DNA from: Acidobacteriaceae bacterium
Lineage (GTDB): Bacteria > Acidobacteriota > Terriglobia > Terriglobales > Acidobacteriaceae
Direction of reading: 5' to 3'
DNA: 55,933 nt
Assembly: GCA_030038195.1 (NCBI GenBank)
Contig: JASHPJ010000014.1
Coordinates: forward strand, 1-55,933
A program made the position numbers and the translations under genes. Below, in pieces: positions 42,253 to 51,002 of the stretch. A model generated the notes under the pieces. It made no database searches, was not told the DNA's origin, and saw only the letters and a list, made by a program, of their open reading frames with translations. How positions within the stretch are numbered: position 1 is the first letter of the stretch; each line of letters starts with the position of its first letter.

Positions 42253-42649
42253 GGTGTTTGCTCCTTTGCTTTGGCATTTGCTTTTGCACGTCCGCGTTGA
42301 AACGCGGCATGTACATGCCGAACGCCTCCTGGCGAAGGCGGGGGTAGCAAGGCGCAATGGGGAGGGGTCTCCCCATCCTTGGAGCGGAAGCAAAGCTGGA
42401 GCGGAAAGGACGGAGCGCAGCGGAGGTCTGCACAAGCGAAGCGCGGAAGATTGGGGAAGCCCCTTGCGCCGCGCGATCGGGGCAGAGCCCCTTAGCGAGG
42501 CTTGTCTTCCTTATGCGCGTGCATCAGCACGCATGAATTTTCAGGGTGGGCGTTGCGGGCGGGAAAGGCCCGCTGAGGTGGGAAGCGGAGAACGCGCAAG
42601 CGGTCGCAGCGCGGGAGGAGACTCCTCCCGCAACTTGGAATGCGGTATC
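42253..42649. other. Palindrome-dense non-coding region upstream of ArdC
   Basis: About 400 bases with no supported gene. It holds CCGCGTT-GA-AACGCGG (42292-42307), an overlapping perfect 16-base palindrome CGGCATGTACATGCCG (42305-42320), ATGGGGA with TCCCCAT (42357-42376), GGGGC-AGA-GCCCC (42479-42491), and GCGTGC-ATCA-GCACGC (42517-42532). A 21-base palindrome ends the set, with arms of ten around one A (42611-42631). Purine-rich aaggacggagcgcagcggag separates some of them. It looks like an origin, a control region, or a multi-hairpin leader. Confidence 0.7.
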
Positions 42650-42868
42650 TTAGCGAGCTACGGGGGGAGTGGAGTAGTCCTTAAGAAGGCGAGGATGTCC
42701 ACCTTCATTTCGCATCACTTTGGCTTCCAGCGCACTCGCTATCTTTAAGCACGAAGAGAATACGGTGCCATCGGTGAACTCAATGCAAATTTCCGGGCCT
42801 TCGATGGAGTCTTCATAGAGTTTGAAGCTGCTGACGACCTTTCCGATAAATTCCTGACATTCGACCAT
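42650..42868 (-). CDS. Small protein of unknown function (72 aa)
   Basis: MVECQEFIGKVVSSFKLYED, then GPEICIEFTDGTVFSSCLKIASALEAKVMRNEGGHPRLLKDYSTPP. A beta-strand/helix mix with three Cys; no family recognised. The start ATG and a purine-rich AAAGGATC upstream support it as a real gene. Confidence 0.65.
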   Translation of the reverse strand: MVECQEFIGKVVSSFKLYEDSIEGPEICIEFTDGTVFSSCLKIASALEAKVMRNEGGHPRLLKDYSTPPVAR

Positions 42869-43449
42869 GCAAGATCCTTTCCTCGTTCACACGCGGAGAT
42901 GAACTTTCGATAAAGGAATGGGCTACGCGCCGCCGTGAAGCGCGCAATTTGGAATACGGATGAGAACTTGTGGAGGCCCCAGCAATCATAGCGGAGAAGG
43001 CCGCACTGAGAATAGCGGACAGGCTGGTTGCCCATGCGAGCTGGGACTGACGCCGGAAATGGCAGCGGGACCATATCTGTCTCCTCGAATGGGTCAGGGA
43101 AAAACGTCTGCGGTGCGCCCCCGCAAACAGCCCTTATAAACCCGAGGTCGGGGAGTTGGAAAAACCGGTCGAAACACGGTCCCCGTGACCTTTAGCTTTA
43201 GGGGCCTGGACATACGCCACAGGCTCCCCGACCGCAAAGGCAAGGGATTCTCAGTGCGCCGACAAACGGCACACGGTTGTTTCGACAGGGGTTTCCACGC
43301 CCCAGGACGGTGCGTACCCGTCCCGCATCCATGATTTCGGATCAGGGTGCAAAATGCAAGGCGTCAATGGGATCGCCGCAACGCCTGAGCTGCATGGGAT
43401 TGGGGGAAATGGAGTGCTTCGCGGCAGACTTATAGGGTACAAATCATTT
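42869..43449. other. Gene-free region with a structured segment
   Basis: About 580 bases with no supported gene. The centre (43146-43233) is described separately. The left part has no recognisable feature; the right part (43250-43450) is also featureless apart from a CCCC/GGGG-rich composition. Confidence 0.5.
43146..43233 (-). ncRNA. Structured-RNA candidate, or alternatively a transfer-related site
   Basis: A perfect 10-base inverted repeat (GGTCGGGGAG at 43146-43155 with 43224-43233) encloses two hairpins: CACGG-TCC-CCGTG (43175-43187, extended by GGT/ACC) and CCTG/CAGG (43205-43223). This makes a three-way-junction-like shape of 88 bases. On the minus strand, the direction of all neighbouring genes, it includes GCGTATGTCC, faintly reminiscent of the R388 nic region. 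I cannot decide between an RNA and an oriT. Confidence 0.5.
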
Positions 43450-43833
43450 TCACTGCAAGGGAGCATCCAGTTTCAGTACAAAGCCAACCGAAGCAAGGGC
43501 CTCTTCGGTCGTTTCCCCATGCGCGATGAGCGCGTGGCCTTGTTGCGCTTCCAGACTCACGGGTTCGGCGTCGGGATAGACAAGCTCGGTCAGGGCGACC
43601 AAATCTGTCATCGGCACAGTATTAACGCCAACCTGCGGTGTAATCGTCGTGCTGGCTTCTGTCAGTCGCGCCGCCGCCGCGGAATCCAAGAAGCCGAGGG
43701 AAACCAGAATATCCGCGACTTGTTGAATCGTCATCACAAACAGTTCCCAGACTTGTGGAGGATGGCTGTATGGCACGATGGCAAACATGCGAAATCTCAC
43801 GAACGCATCTGTGACCGTAATCGTCACTTTCAT
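43450..43833 (-). CDS. Protein of unknown function (127 aa)
   Basis: MKVTITVTDAFVRFRMFAIV, then ELFVMTIQQVADILVSLGFLDSAAAARL and PMTDLVALTELVYPDAEPVSLEAQQGHALIAHGETTEEALASVGF. No family recognised. The ATG at 43833 is preferred because AAGGAAG lies five bases upstream; the frame begins 18 bases earlier. It lies just after the relaxase stop, with 86 bases between, in the element's minus-strand backbone. Confidence 0.65.
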   Translation of the reverse strand: MKVTITVTDAFVRFRMFAIVPYSHPPQVWELFVMTIQQVADILVSLGFLDSAAAARLTEASTTITPQVGVNTVPMTDLVALTELVYPDAEPVSLEAQQGHALIAHGETTEEALASVGFVLKLDAPLQ

Positions 43834-43919
43834 GTTTCTTCCTTTCCGCACGGAAACCTACTCTGTTGTCAGTCGGACGGAGCAAAGAGCGCATTATCAG
43901 CATCCGCTATGAGGATGAC

Positions 43920-46670
43920 TCAGCGCAATGCTTGCGATAGCCCCTGAGCCATCGAATTGCTCTGTGCATTGCTGAAGCTGACAGCCGCGCTCTTGCTCAC
44001 ATCATGGCTCAATTTGCCAGCAAGCGAGGCGGCGTCGTTGGTATAAATCTGCGCGTCGTGTGAGGCGCGAGAGACGGATACGTAGGCGAATCTGCTGGAA
44101 ATCAATTCGGGATGAACCTCGGTATCCATGTTGACCAACACGCGCTCAGACGTGAGGCCCTGCGAGCTATGCGAGGTCACGGCGTAGCCGTGATCGAGGT
44201 GCCGCATTTCGGCGGCATCAAAGCGAATGATTCGATCTTTCGGCCCATCCATGCGAACGCTGATCTTGCCGTCTTTGTCGATTTGCTGGATGGTGCCGAG
44301 GTCACGGTTGGCAACCTGCAAGTCCCTGTTCGGAGCCGTGAATTGGATTTTGTCACCGGTAGCGAAGTCGCGCTCCATCTCGCGGTAGGCAGCGATGCCG
44401 CGCAGCCGTGACGGGTCATAGGTCACTTGCTGGCCGTCCTGCTTTCGGACGGTGACAAGATTCTCCTTGGCGTTCGTGGTGACGACCTGGGCATAGCTTC
44501 GCGGTTCGATGCCATGCTCCTTGCTCCCGCGTGTGTAATGCAGAACATCTCCGGGTTGGTAACGACTCGCCCACTCTCGATCTGCGCCGGTCATATCATT
44601 GCGCGGTGTCAGTACGCGCATGGAATGATCTGTCTTATCCACGACGCCTAGCGTCTGCAACTCCTGTCGCACAGCCTGATTGATGGCGCGGCGAGAGGCA
44701 TTATCCGGCGAGACGATAAGCGTGTTTTCGGGATGGGCAGCATACTCTTTAGCGATAGCCGCGACACGTTCTTGCGGGTCTTCAATCTGTGTAATCCGTC
44801 CCTGTTGCGAAAGCATCTCGACGCCGACAGCGGTTTCGTTTTTGGACAGATGCTCCACAACTTCCAGTAATTCAGGATTGGGTTTCTGGCGCACGATCTG
44901 GTCAAGCTGCGCGGTCTTCATACCAGCTTCTTGCAACTGCTCGAAGGGCTTCCCGGCATCGACTCCCTGATGCTGGCGTGTGTCGCCAATCAATAAAACT
45001 TTGTCCTGCGGCCCGATCTTATTCAGGAAGTCACGCATCTGCTGTGTCGATGCCAAGCTCGATTCATCGACCATATAGAGATGCTTGTTCACGGGATCGC
45101 CGGCGGCCTGGAGGCCGCCGCCTGCGAGGAAGCGTTGTAACGTGTCCGCTTTGATTCCCGCATCGCGGAGCTGCTTCGCGGCCCGCGAGGTCGGGGCAAA
45201 ACCTTCCACGGCGTAGCCGTTTTTTTCGGCTCCCTCGCGGATGGTTTCAAGCACGGAAGTTTTGCCGGAACCTGCCCGTCCCTGTAATCCCTGCACCTGA
45301 TCGCGGGAGGTCAACACTTCTTTAATCACTCGTTTCTGCGCGGCGTTGAAATGAGAGCGGGATTCCGAGAGTGGGACAGCGGACTCAATGGACATGATTT
45401 GCGGTGCGCGGTTCTGTCCGCTCTGTACCTTCTGAACAATCTCGTTCTCAGCCTTGATGGTCGCCGCGGTGGTGAATTTCCGTCCGGCTTCGTGACCATC
45501 CCCGGTAATCTCTTTGAACTCGCCCGAAGCAATACGAGCCTCGAAGCTGGCGCGGACCTCCGGGTACGTCATCTCACCCATACCCCGGCGCAGAGCATCC
45601 ACATAGAGAGCGCGTTCGTCCACGACGGCCTCACGCTCAAAACCCTTATCGCGGGCGAAGGTGACAGCCTCCCGCACCTGCTGGCGGCGTTCCTTGTCGG
45701 GACGTTCCTGCGCCTGTTCCTTACGGCGCTCTTTTGCCTCAGCCACAACCTTGTCGGCCTGATTGCCGAACTCATCGGCAATCTGTTTATGCGCGGCCAG
45801 GATTTCATCGGGAGACAAGGTAACTTTCTTATCGCGGGTATTGTGCGCCGCGATCTGCGCGGCCTCCGGGCCGGAGAAGCCACTACGGGAGAGGGCTTCC
45901 TCGATCTGCTGGCGGCGCGGGCTGGACGCATCAAGATACTCCTGCGTGTATCCCTTGATCTCCGGTGCGCCGCTCTTGCCCGCTTCGATCTCATAGCCGA
46001 GGTCGCGCAGCTTGTAGGTGAGGTGAGACTGATAAACGGCGGTAGCAAACTGCTGGCTCTCGAAGAGAGAATGCGGTTGCAACGCCCGCATCTTGCCGTT
46101 GTCGCGTTCGGTCATATTGAAAACAACGACATGCGTATGGACCTGCGGCGCGGCGTAGCCGTCCACGGGACGGGCGGTGTCATGCTCGAACTTCGCCGCG
46201 ACAAACTTTCCGGTCGTCTCGGCGGGATGGTTGCCGCCAATGCGGGCCTGCGTGTACTTTTCCAGTTCATTCAAGGCGACATTGACGGCCTCGCGGTGCG
46301 CCTCGCGCACCCGGTCATCGCCGCCGACAAGCGCGGTCAGAGAGATAGATTTCGGCGCGGAAAAGGTAGCATCCCAACCGGCTCGATGCTCGACCGGAGA
46401 GACCATCTCACCCTGCGCGTTGCGATATTGATGGACGGCGCGATGCAAAACCAACTGCTTGCCCGTCTCCGGGTGCTGGCCTTCCGAGAGGCGGGCGAAC
46501 TCTTCTGCGCCCACGGCTCCTGACAATCCGAAGTTCTCGGTCAGCTTGCCCTGCCACTCCCCCTGAATGGTATCGCCCTGCTTCCAGTAGTTCTGCTCGG
46601 CGGCGGTGAACTCTTTCTCGTGATACGTCTGCGCCTGGGACGCGGAGAGCGGTTTCGAGATATTCAGCAT
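43920..46670 (-). CDS. trwC: MobF/TrwC-family relaxase-helicase
   Basis: Relaxase of the TrwC/TraI type: it nicks oriT and unwinds the transferred strand. The N-terminus has the paired Tyr region (TYHEKEF at 16 and QNYWKQGD at 28); the His cluster PQVHTHVVVFN near 180 binds the metal. A helicase half has Walker A GRAGSGKTSVLETI near 466 and later Q-G-L-T (HSSQGLTSERVLVN). Length is 916 aa. The start at 46670 is chosen because its A is the last base of the coupling protein stop (TAATG) and GGAG lies six bases upstream. Confidence 0.95.
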   Translation of the reverse strand: MLNISKPLSASQAQTYHEKEFTAAEQNYWKQGDTIQGEWQGKLTENFGLSGAVGAEEFARLSEGQHPETGKQLVLHRAVHQYRNAQGEMVSPVEHRAGWDATFSAPKSISLTALVGGDDRVREAHREAVNVALNELEKYTQARIGGNHPAETTGKFVAAKFEHDTARPVDGYAAPQVHTHVVVFNMTERDNGKMRALQPHSLFESQQFATAVYQSHLTYKLRDLGYEIEAGKSGAPEIKGYTQEYLDASSPRRQQIEEALSRSGFSGPEAAQIAAHNTRDKKVTLSPDEILAAHKQIADEFGNQADKVVAEAKERRKEQAQERPDKERRQQVREAVTFARDKGFEREAVVDERALYVDALRRGMGEMTYPEVRASFEARIASGEFKEITGDGHEAGRKFTTAATIKAENEIVQKVQSGQNRAPQIMSIESAVPLSESRSHFNAAQKRVIKEVLTSRDQVQGLQGRAGSGKTSVLETIREGAEKNGYAVEGFAPTSRAAKQLRDAGIKADTLQRFLAGGGLQAAGDPVNKHLYMVDESSLASTQQMRDFLNKIGPQDKVLLIGDTRQHQGVDAGKPFEQLQEAGMKTAQLDQIVRQKPNPELLEVVEHLSKNETAVGVEMLSQQGRITQIEDPQERVAAIAKEYAAHPENTLIVSPDNASRRAINQAVRQELQTLGVVDKTDHSMRVLTPRNDMTGADREWASRYQPGDVLHYTRGSKEHGIEPRSYAQVVTTNAKENLVTVRKQDGQQVTYDPSRLRGIAAYREMERDFATGDKIQFTAPNRDLQVANRDLGTIQQIDKDGKISVRMDGPKDRIIRFDAAEMRHLDHGYAVTSHSSQGLTSERVLVNMDTEVHPELISSRFAYVSVSRASHDAQIYTNDAASLAGKLSHDVSKSAAVSFSNAQSNSMAQGLSQALR

Positions 46671-48685
46671 TAGAGACTCCATCCATCGTGAACGGCGGCG
46701 TGTCCCTCGTGGACATCAGGAGTGACGGCTGGCTCCGGCTGAATGGACTGCGCCGCCGCAGGCTCATTCGGCTCAGGAGCCGGAGTAGAGGTCTCCGGCT
46801 CCTGCTTCAACTCCGCAGGGGCCGTTACCGGGCCGCCGCTACGAATGGCCTTCGGGTCATACGGCAGCTTATCGTCGGCTCGCTCGCGCAGCTCAAAGGG
46901 CTTGGCAATCTCCGGCATATCGAAGTATGGGAACGAAAAATATGTCACATAATTCTGGTACTTCATAAAGGCGTGAAGGTCCGCAAGGCCGGAGATTTCG
47001 GACTCCAACACCAACGGCTCAACCTGCCGCTCGATAGTGAAATTGTGTCCGGCCCGCGTACCGTCAAAGTGCGTCTCGCGCAGCCGCTCAATCTCTACCT
47101 TGCCGATGAACTTCGACACCCATTCTCCGGCGTTCGGTTCTTTGGTCGTGAGCCAAACGCTGGTCGCAGGCTGCGACAGCATCACCTCGGCCAGATGGCC
47201 GTACAGGTACTCAAGCTGTGCCTTACCCTGAAAGCCAAGCACGATGGGATTGCGGCTCTTGCGGCTTTCGACGATGGCGGTATGAAGCTGCGGCAACTTC
47301 TGCAAACTCGCCAGTTCATCAATGACGAACCAGACACGCTTTTGCTCTTTGGTTGGCTCATTCAACAATCGCAAAACCAGCCAGTCTATCCATAGACTTT
47401 GCAGCGGACGAAGGGCTTCGCGTTCGGCTGGAAGGGATGTAAGGAAGATCCACCCTTGCCGTTTCTCGGCCCACTCGGTAGCTGTCCATCTGCCATTGCC
47501 TTCACCCTTCTTGGGGAGTAAGCGCAAGCTGTCCGCGACCAATCCGAGGGAGCCAAGAACACCGGCCCGCTGCTGGTGCGCTCGCGGGTCTATCAGGTGC
47601 GCGTGCTCGGTGCCTTTCAACCTGCGGTCAATCTCCTGCGGGTTAGACATCCATTGCACCAGTTCGTCCGGCGTCGGCCCGTAGGCCATGAGAAACGCAA
47701 AGATTTTCTGCGGCGACTCGATGAAAAACTCACCCTTCCGATCCTGCGGCGGCTGGAAGAGAGATGCGGCCAATGCCTTTGCTTCGGAGCGGCTACGCAG
47801 CTCCTCGGCTGGCCCCCAATAGGGGCAGCGGGCGTCTAGTGGATTCAGAATGACATCGCCACGGGTAGGATCATAGAATCGCTTCACGAACTCGCGGGCC
47901 GGGTCGTAGACGATGGCCGAATCTTCCCGGCTCCTAACCTGACGAAGCACCTGGAACATTAAGGCTGACTTGCCCGCGCCAGTGTCGCCAATGATCTGCA
48001 TGTGCTGTGCTTCGGCCTTGGCAGGAATGCGAATCATCTCTTTCATGTTGTCGGTTTTGAAGCCGATGCCGTCGCCTTTAACGGAACGGTTGAATGCCTG
48101 CGGCGTCAACCGTTCCGGGCCTTTCAGCCGCCGCCCATACTTCAACGCCTTTTGCCGCTTCACGTCTTTGGCGGCGGCAAACGGCAGTAGCACCAGAAAG
48201 ATTCCCGCGCCACAGAGCAGCGGGATTTTCAGGATGGTGGACAGATCATTGTGATAAACAACGACCTTGAGGTAGTCACACAACCGAGCGTCCACATAGC
48301 TCCGTAGCGGGCCGCGAAAGAGCAAGTCATCGCCGCGTTGCAGCGCAGCCGGAGACAGGGCGAGAGGAATGATTCGGCCTCCCGGCCCCATCGTCTTTCC
48401 ACACACTACGTCATCATTCATGGCGGGACTCGGCTTCATGCCGCGCCCTGTCAGAAAGAGCATCCGGTACTGACTGCGGTGCGTCCGGCTGAAGGAACCG
48501 AAGATGGAAGTCCGCACATAGACCGGCATATAAAAACGCTGCAAGGGAGTACCGATGAACCGAAGGCGACCGTAGAGAAAGAGGGCCGTTAGAACAATGA
48601 CGGCGAAGATCGCGCCATAGGTATAGATGGGCCGATTTTGCGGCCAGATAATTGTCTCCTTGCGGCCCCACGTTGTCTTTGTCAT
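46670..48685 (-). CDS. trwB: TrwB/VirD4-type coupling protein (671 aa)
   Basis: The coupling ATPase brings the relaxase-DNA complex to the secretion channel. Two N-terminal membrane helices (TYGAIFAVIVLTALFLYG and the region LLCGAGIFLVLLPFAA) precede the ATPase: Walker A IGDTGAGKSALMFQVL near 237, VYDPAREFVKRFYDPTRGDVILNPLDARCPYW. The Walker B-like RVWFVIDELASLQKLPQL follows, then the conserved QGKAQLEYLYG. The C-terminus is Pro/Glu-rich. Gene order TrwA-like, TrwB, TrwC is that of R388. Confidence 0.95.
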   Translation of the reverse strand: MTKTTWGRKETIIWPQNRPIYTYGAIFAVIVLTALFLYGRLRFIGTPLQRFYMPVYVRTSIFGSFSRTHRSQYRMLFLTGRGMKPSPAMNDDVVCGKTMGPGGRIIPLALSPAALQRGDDLLFRGPLRSYVDARLCDYLKVVVYHNDLSTILKIPLLCGAGIFLVLLPFAAAKDVKRQKALKYGRRLKGPERLTPQAFNRSVKGDGIGFKTDNMKEMIRIPAKAEAQHMQIIGDTGAGKSALMFQVLRQVRSREDSAIVYDPAREFVKRFYDPTRGDVILNPLDARCPYWGPAEELRSRSEAKALAASLFQPPQDRKGEFFIESPQKIFAFLMAYGPTPDELVQWMSNPQEIDRRLKGTEHAHLIDPRAHQQRAGVLGSLGLVADSLRLLPKKGEGNGRWTATEWAEKRQGWIFLTSLPAEREALRPLQSLWIDWLVLRLLNEPTKEQKRVWFVIDELASLQKLPQLHTAIVESRKSRNPIVLGFQGKAQLEYLYGHLAEVMLSQPATSVWLTTKEPNAGEWVSKFIGKVEIERLRETHFDGTRAGHNFTIERQVEPLVLESEISGLADLHAFMKYQNYVTYFSFPYFDMPEIAKPFELRERADDKLPYDPKAIRSGGPVTAPAELKQEPETSTPAPEPNEPAAAQSIQPEPAVTPDVHEGHAAVHDGWSL

Positions 48686-48688
48686 GGC

Positions 48689-49051
48689 CTATCTCCTCCG
48701 CGCCGATACCATCTTTTGGACAATCTCCTGCTTCCGTGTGCCGACGTGTTCGAGCAATTTATCGAACGCTTCGGCTGCCATTTGCTGGCCGCCCGCAAGC
48801 GGGCGAAGAACATTGATGAGAAGTAGGCGGATGCCGACAACTTCCTCTAACAGAGGATCGTTGGAAGAAGTTTGCAGCTCGCGGAGGATGACATCGCGCA
48901 TCCATTCGCTGCGGGCCTGACCCAATTCCTCGGCGTGTTCTGTGATGGCGCGGTGCTCCTCCTGCGTGAGTTTCACCGTCACAGGACATACCCTGTTGGC
49001 AACGCGGTCGGCATCTGAAATCGCGGTCGTTTCGGTATCGAGAATTGCCAT
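48689..49051 (-). CDS. TrwA-like oriT-binding/mobilisation accessory protein (120 aa)
   Basis: It has a ribbon-helix-helix look: RVANRVCPVTVKLTQEEHRAITEHAEELGQARSEWMRDVILREL (strand, helix, helix), followed by a helical C-terminal part. Proteins of this kind (TrwA, MobC/MbeC-like) bind near nic, assist the relaxase and repress their own operon. The ATG at 49051 lies three genes upstream in the transfer order, four bases ahead of the coupling gene; GAGGTG precedes it. The palindromes at 49069-49138 directly upstream would be its binding sites (inference). Confidence 0.8.
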   Translation of the reverse strand: MAILDTETTAISDADRVANRVCPVTVKLTQEEHRAITEHAEELGQARSEWMRDVILRELQTSSNDPLLEEVVGIRLLLINVLRPLAGGQQMAAEAFDKLLEHVGTRKQEIVQKMVSARRR

Positions 49052-49220
49052 AAAACACCTCAAAATCTCAGGTGCACCCAAGTGCACCTGAATTTGCTAT
49101 GTGGTTGGTTCTAAACAGGTGCACCTAAGTGCACCCTGCACGACCCTTTGAGGGGTGGAGTGTCGAGGTACTTCCGGTGCGAAGCACCGCTCCGGTACTG
49201 CCACGGATGTAGACGGAGAA
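49052..49220. other. Candidate oriT region
   Basis: Two 22-23-base inverted repeats lie 47 bases centre to centre: CAGGTGCAC with GTGCACCTG (spacer CCAA, 49069-49090) and CAGGTGCAC with GTGCACCCTG (spacer CTAA, 49116-49138). Then a hairpin CGGTGC-GAA-GCACCG (49175-49189) sits inside a wider GGTAC/GTACC-like frame. Position upstream of TrwA-, TrwB- and TrwC-like genes matches oriT of R388. A nic sequence cannot be fixed. Confidence 0.65.
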
Positions 49221-49547
49221 TCATGCTCTCGAACCCGCCACAGATGCCGGTGTTTGAGATGCCGAGGATGCAGCGGAAACCGGCTTTTTGGGTGATGCTT
49301 CCACGCCATCATTGGCAGAGGCACGGCGAACGCGAAGCGTCGGCGTAATCCGCTGTGCTTCAGGCGACTTTAGATACTCCTGAAAGTCGCGGTCTTTAGT
49401 GAAGACATGCTTCAAGGCTTCCTCGACAACACTGTTGGCAGGAGCCTTGATGAAAGCGGCGTATTGATCGACCAATAAGGCGGTCGAATCGGTGAGCCGA
49501 ATCGAGGCGCTGACGTGGCGGGTTTGGGTGACTTCTAGCAGTGGCAT
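49221..49547 (-). CDS. Small protein of unknown function in the transfer region (108 aa)
   Basis: MPLLEVTQTRHVSASIRLTD, then DSTALLVDQYAAFIKAPANSVVEEALKHVFTKDRDF, looks like a strand plus two helices of a ribbon-helix-helix-type DNA-binding fold. The C-terminal third is Ser/Ala/Pro-rich. The ATG at 49547 has GGAG six bases before it. It lies on the other side of the candidate oriT from the TrwA-like gene, so a DNA-binding role there is a reasonable inference. Confidence 0.65.
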   Translation of the reverse strand: MPLLEVTQTRHVSASIRLTDSTALLVDQYAAFIKAPANSVVEEALKHVFTKDRDFQEYLKSPEAQRITPTLRVRRASANDGVEASPKKPVSAASSASQTPASVAGSRA

Positions 49548-49570
49548 GGCATTCTCCTTTGGGGTTGAAA

Positions 49571-50518
49571 TCAAGCGAACTTTCTGCGGGCAATCATGCG
49601 CTGTGCGGTCGTGGCAATCTCCCGCGCACGAGCGGAGCAAAGTGCGGCGGGAAGCTCATGGGAACGGCGTGCTTCAAGCAACGCAATCACGTCCTCAAAG
49701 CTGCTGCCTTCGATGAACCAGAGACGGGCGGAAGCCACGTCGATGGTGCGCTGGGCGTAGTAGAGAGGATTGGGCTTGTCGGGGCGGCGCGAAGCCAGCT
49801 CCCGCGTGAGGCCCACGGCATCCTTGCCGTGGGCAAGTTCGTCAAGAACCCAAGCCCAATCCGATTCCGAATGACTGTGCTTCAACGGCGGCTTACGCGG
49901 CGTTGAAAAAGAAGCAAAGTGCATGGCGTCCACTGCGCCCGCATCCAGCTCGAAGTCATCGGGAGTCCAGATGGAATCGTCGGGATATTCGACGGTGACG
50001 CGATGGGCGGGAGCGTACTTCCGATTGAGGAAACCGGGGACGCGCAGGACACGGTTGCAATCGGTACAAGCGGGGTCGCCGCCGAAGGCAATGGCGAGTA
50101 GCTTGAGCGTCTGTTCCTGACGCGCAAAGTCGAAGCCTTCGACCCGCCAAAGCACCTGATACTTGCCGGGGGATGTGGAGAGAATCGAAGTCGGCGGCGG
50201 GACAAGCTCCGATGCCCGCAGCGCAGCGAGACGGGCATCCCCATCTGTGTCGATGTCTATATATAGATGACGGACAGATGCGATGCTTTCTTTCGTCCGT
50301 TTTCGGCTCCCAGGGCGAAGCGGATTGGCAGCGACATAGACGTTGGCTCCGGTGCCGTTCTCATAGGAGAGCCACGCCTGATAGCGCGGAGCGAGCGCCG
50401 TTTCCAGAGTGACGACGCGCTGCGTCGGAACGGTCGGACTCTCCCGGCGAAGCAGGAGAGCAATCGTCTCTTCCGGTGCGAAGCAACGAGTGAGGAATTG
50501 GTGGGCGACTAGATTCAT
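49571..50518 (-). CDS. Plasmid-type primase-like protein (315 aa)
   Basis: The ATG at 50518 starts MNLVAHQFLTRCFAPEETIA. The segment RHLYIDIDTDGDARLAALRASELVPPPTSILSTSPGKYQVLWRVEGF resembles RepB/DNA-primase-type domains (I-D-I-D-x-D acidic metal motif). CTDCNRVLRVPGFLNRKYAPAHRV (N-R-x-x-R-x-P-G-x-x-N-x-K) is the second conserved motif. Such primases prime the complementary strand of the transferred DNA. The C-terminus is Arg-rich. It lies close to ssb, as expected for a replication module. Confidence 0.82.
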   Translation of the reverse strand: MNLVAHQFLTRCFAPEETIALLLRRESPTVPTQRVVTLETALAPRYQAWLSYENGTGANVYVAANPLRPGSRKRTKESIASVRHLYIDIDTDGDARLAALRASELVPPPTSILSTSPGKYQVLWRVEGFDFARQEQTLKLLAIAFGGDPACTDCNRVLRVPGFLNRKYAPAHRVTVEYPDDSIWTPDDFELDAGAVDAMHFASFSTPRKPPLKHSHSESDWAWVLDELAHGKDAVGLTRELASRRPDKPNPLYYAQRTIDVASARLWFIEGSSFEDVIALLEARRSHELPAALCSARAREIATTAQRMIARRKFA

Positions 50519-50609
50519 GGAAGCACCTCGATTGCGAGCGCGATGTTGCGGGCCAGAGCAGGAAAGAAGCCCGGTGATGAGCCGGGCTTTAACCATGTGG
50601 AGCAAGAGG

Positions 50610-51002
50610 CTATGCGGCCTCTTCCTCCGGGGGCATCTCATCGAACTCCTGCTCGTCCGCGGCGGCCTTCTCCGCGCGGTCGAGCTTGAGGATGGAAGTC
50701 ACCCGGATGCTGTCGGTGCGTACCGGCTTCTTCGCCTTCTTGGGCGTGTATTCGGTGTGGCGAATCTCACCCTCAACCTGTACGTGTGCGCCCTTCTTGA
50801 GCGTGGCCGCGAACTCACCGAACTTCCCGAAGACGATGCAGCGATGCCATTCGGTATGCGAGACGTACTCGCCGCTCTGTTTGTCCTTGTAGGAGGTCTT
50901 GGTGGCAACCGAGAACGTGGTGAACTTCTGGTTGTTTTTGCCGTTGCGAACCTCGGCGTCGTTGCCAAGGTAGCCGATAAGGGTAGCGCGATTGAGATAC
51001 AT
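50610..51002 (-). CDS. ssb: Single-stranded DNA-binding protein
   Basis: OB-fold pattern: MYLNRATLIGYLGNDAEVRN, KFTTFSVATKTSYKDKQSGEYVSHTEWHRCIVFGKFGEFAATLKKGAHVQVEGEIRHTEY, VTSILKLD. The C-terminus is acidic but lacks the usual DDIPF tip (ends MPPEEEAA), which suggests that partner contacts differ from chromosomal SSB. The ATG at 51002 is preferred because the family begins MYLNRATLIG. It protects ssDNA during conjugation or element replication. Confidence 0.95.
   Translation of the reverse strand: MYLNRATLIGYLGNDAEVRNGKNNQKFTTFSVATKTSYKDKQSGEYVSHTEWHRCIVFGKFGEFAATLKKGAHVQVEGEIRHTEYTPKKAKKPVRTDSIRVTSILKLDRAEKAAADEQEFDEMPPEEEAA

Noticed and set aside
43146..43233. Structured segment as a hammerhead or twister ribozyme
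   Set aside because: A cgaaac-like stretch exists, but no CUGANGA core and no twister loop consensus can be aligned with the stems.
43251..43466. Open frame of 71 aa in the gene-free part of the element
   Set aside because: Pro/Cys/Ser-rich nonsense-like composition and no start signal.
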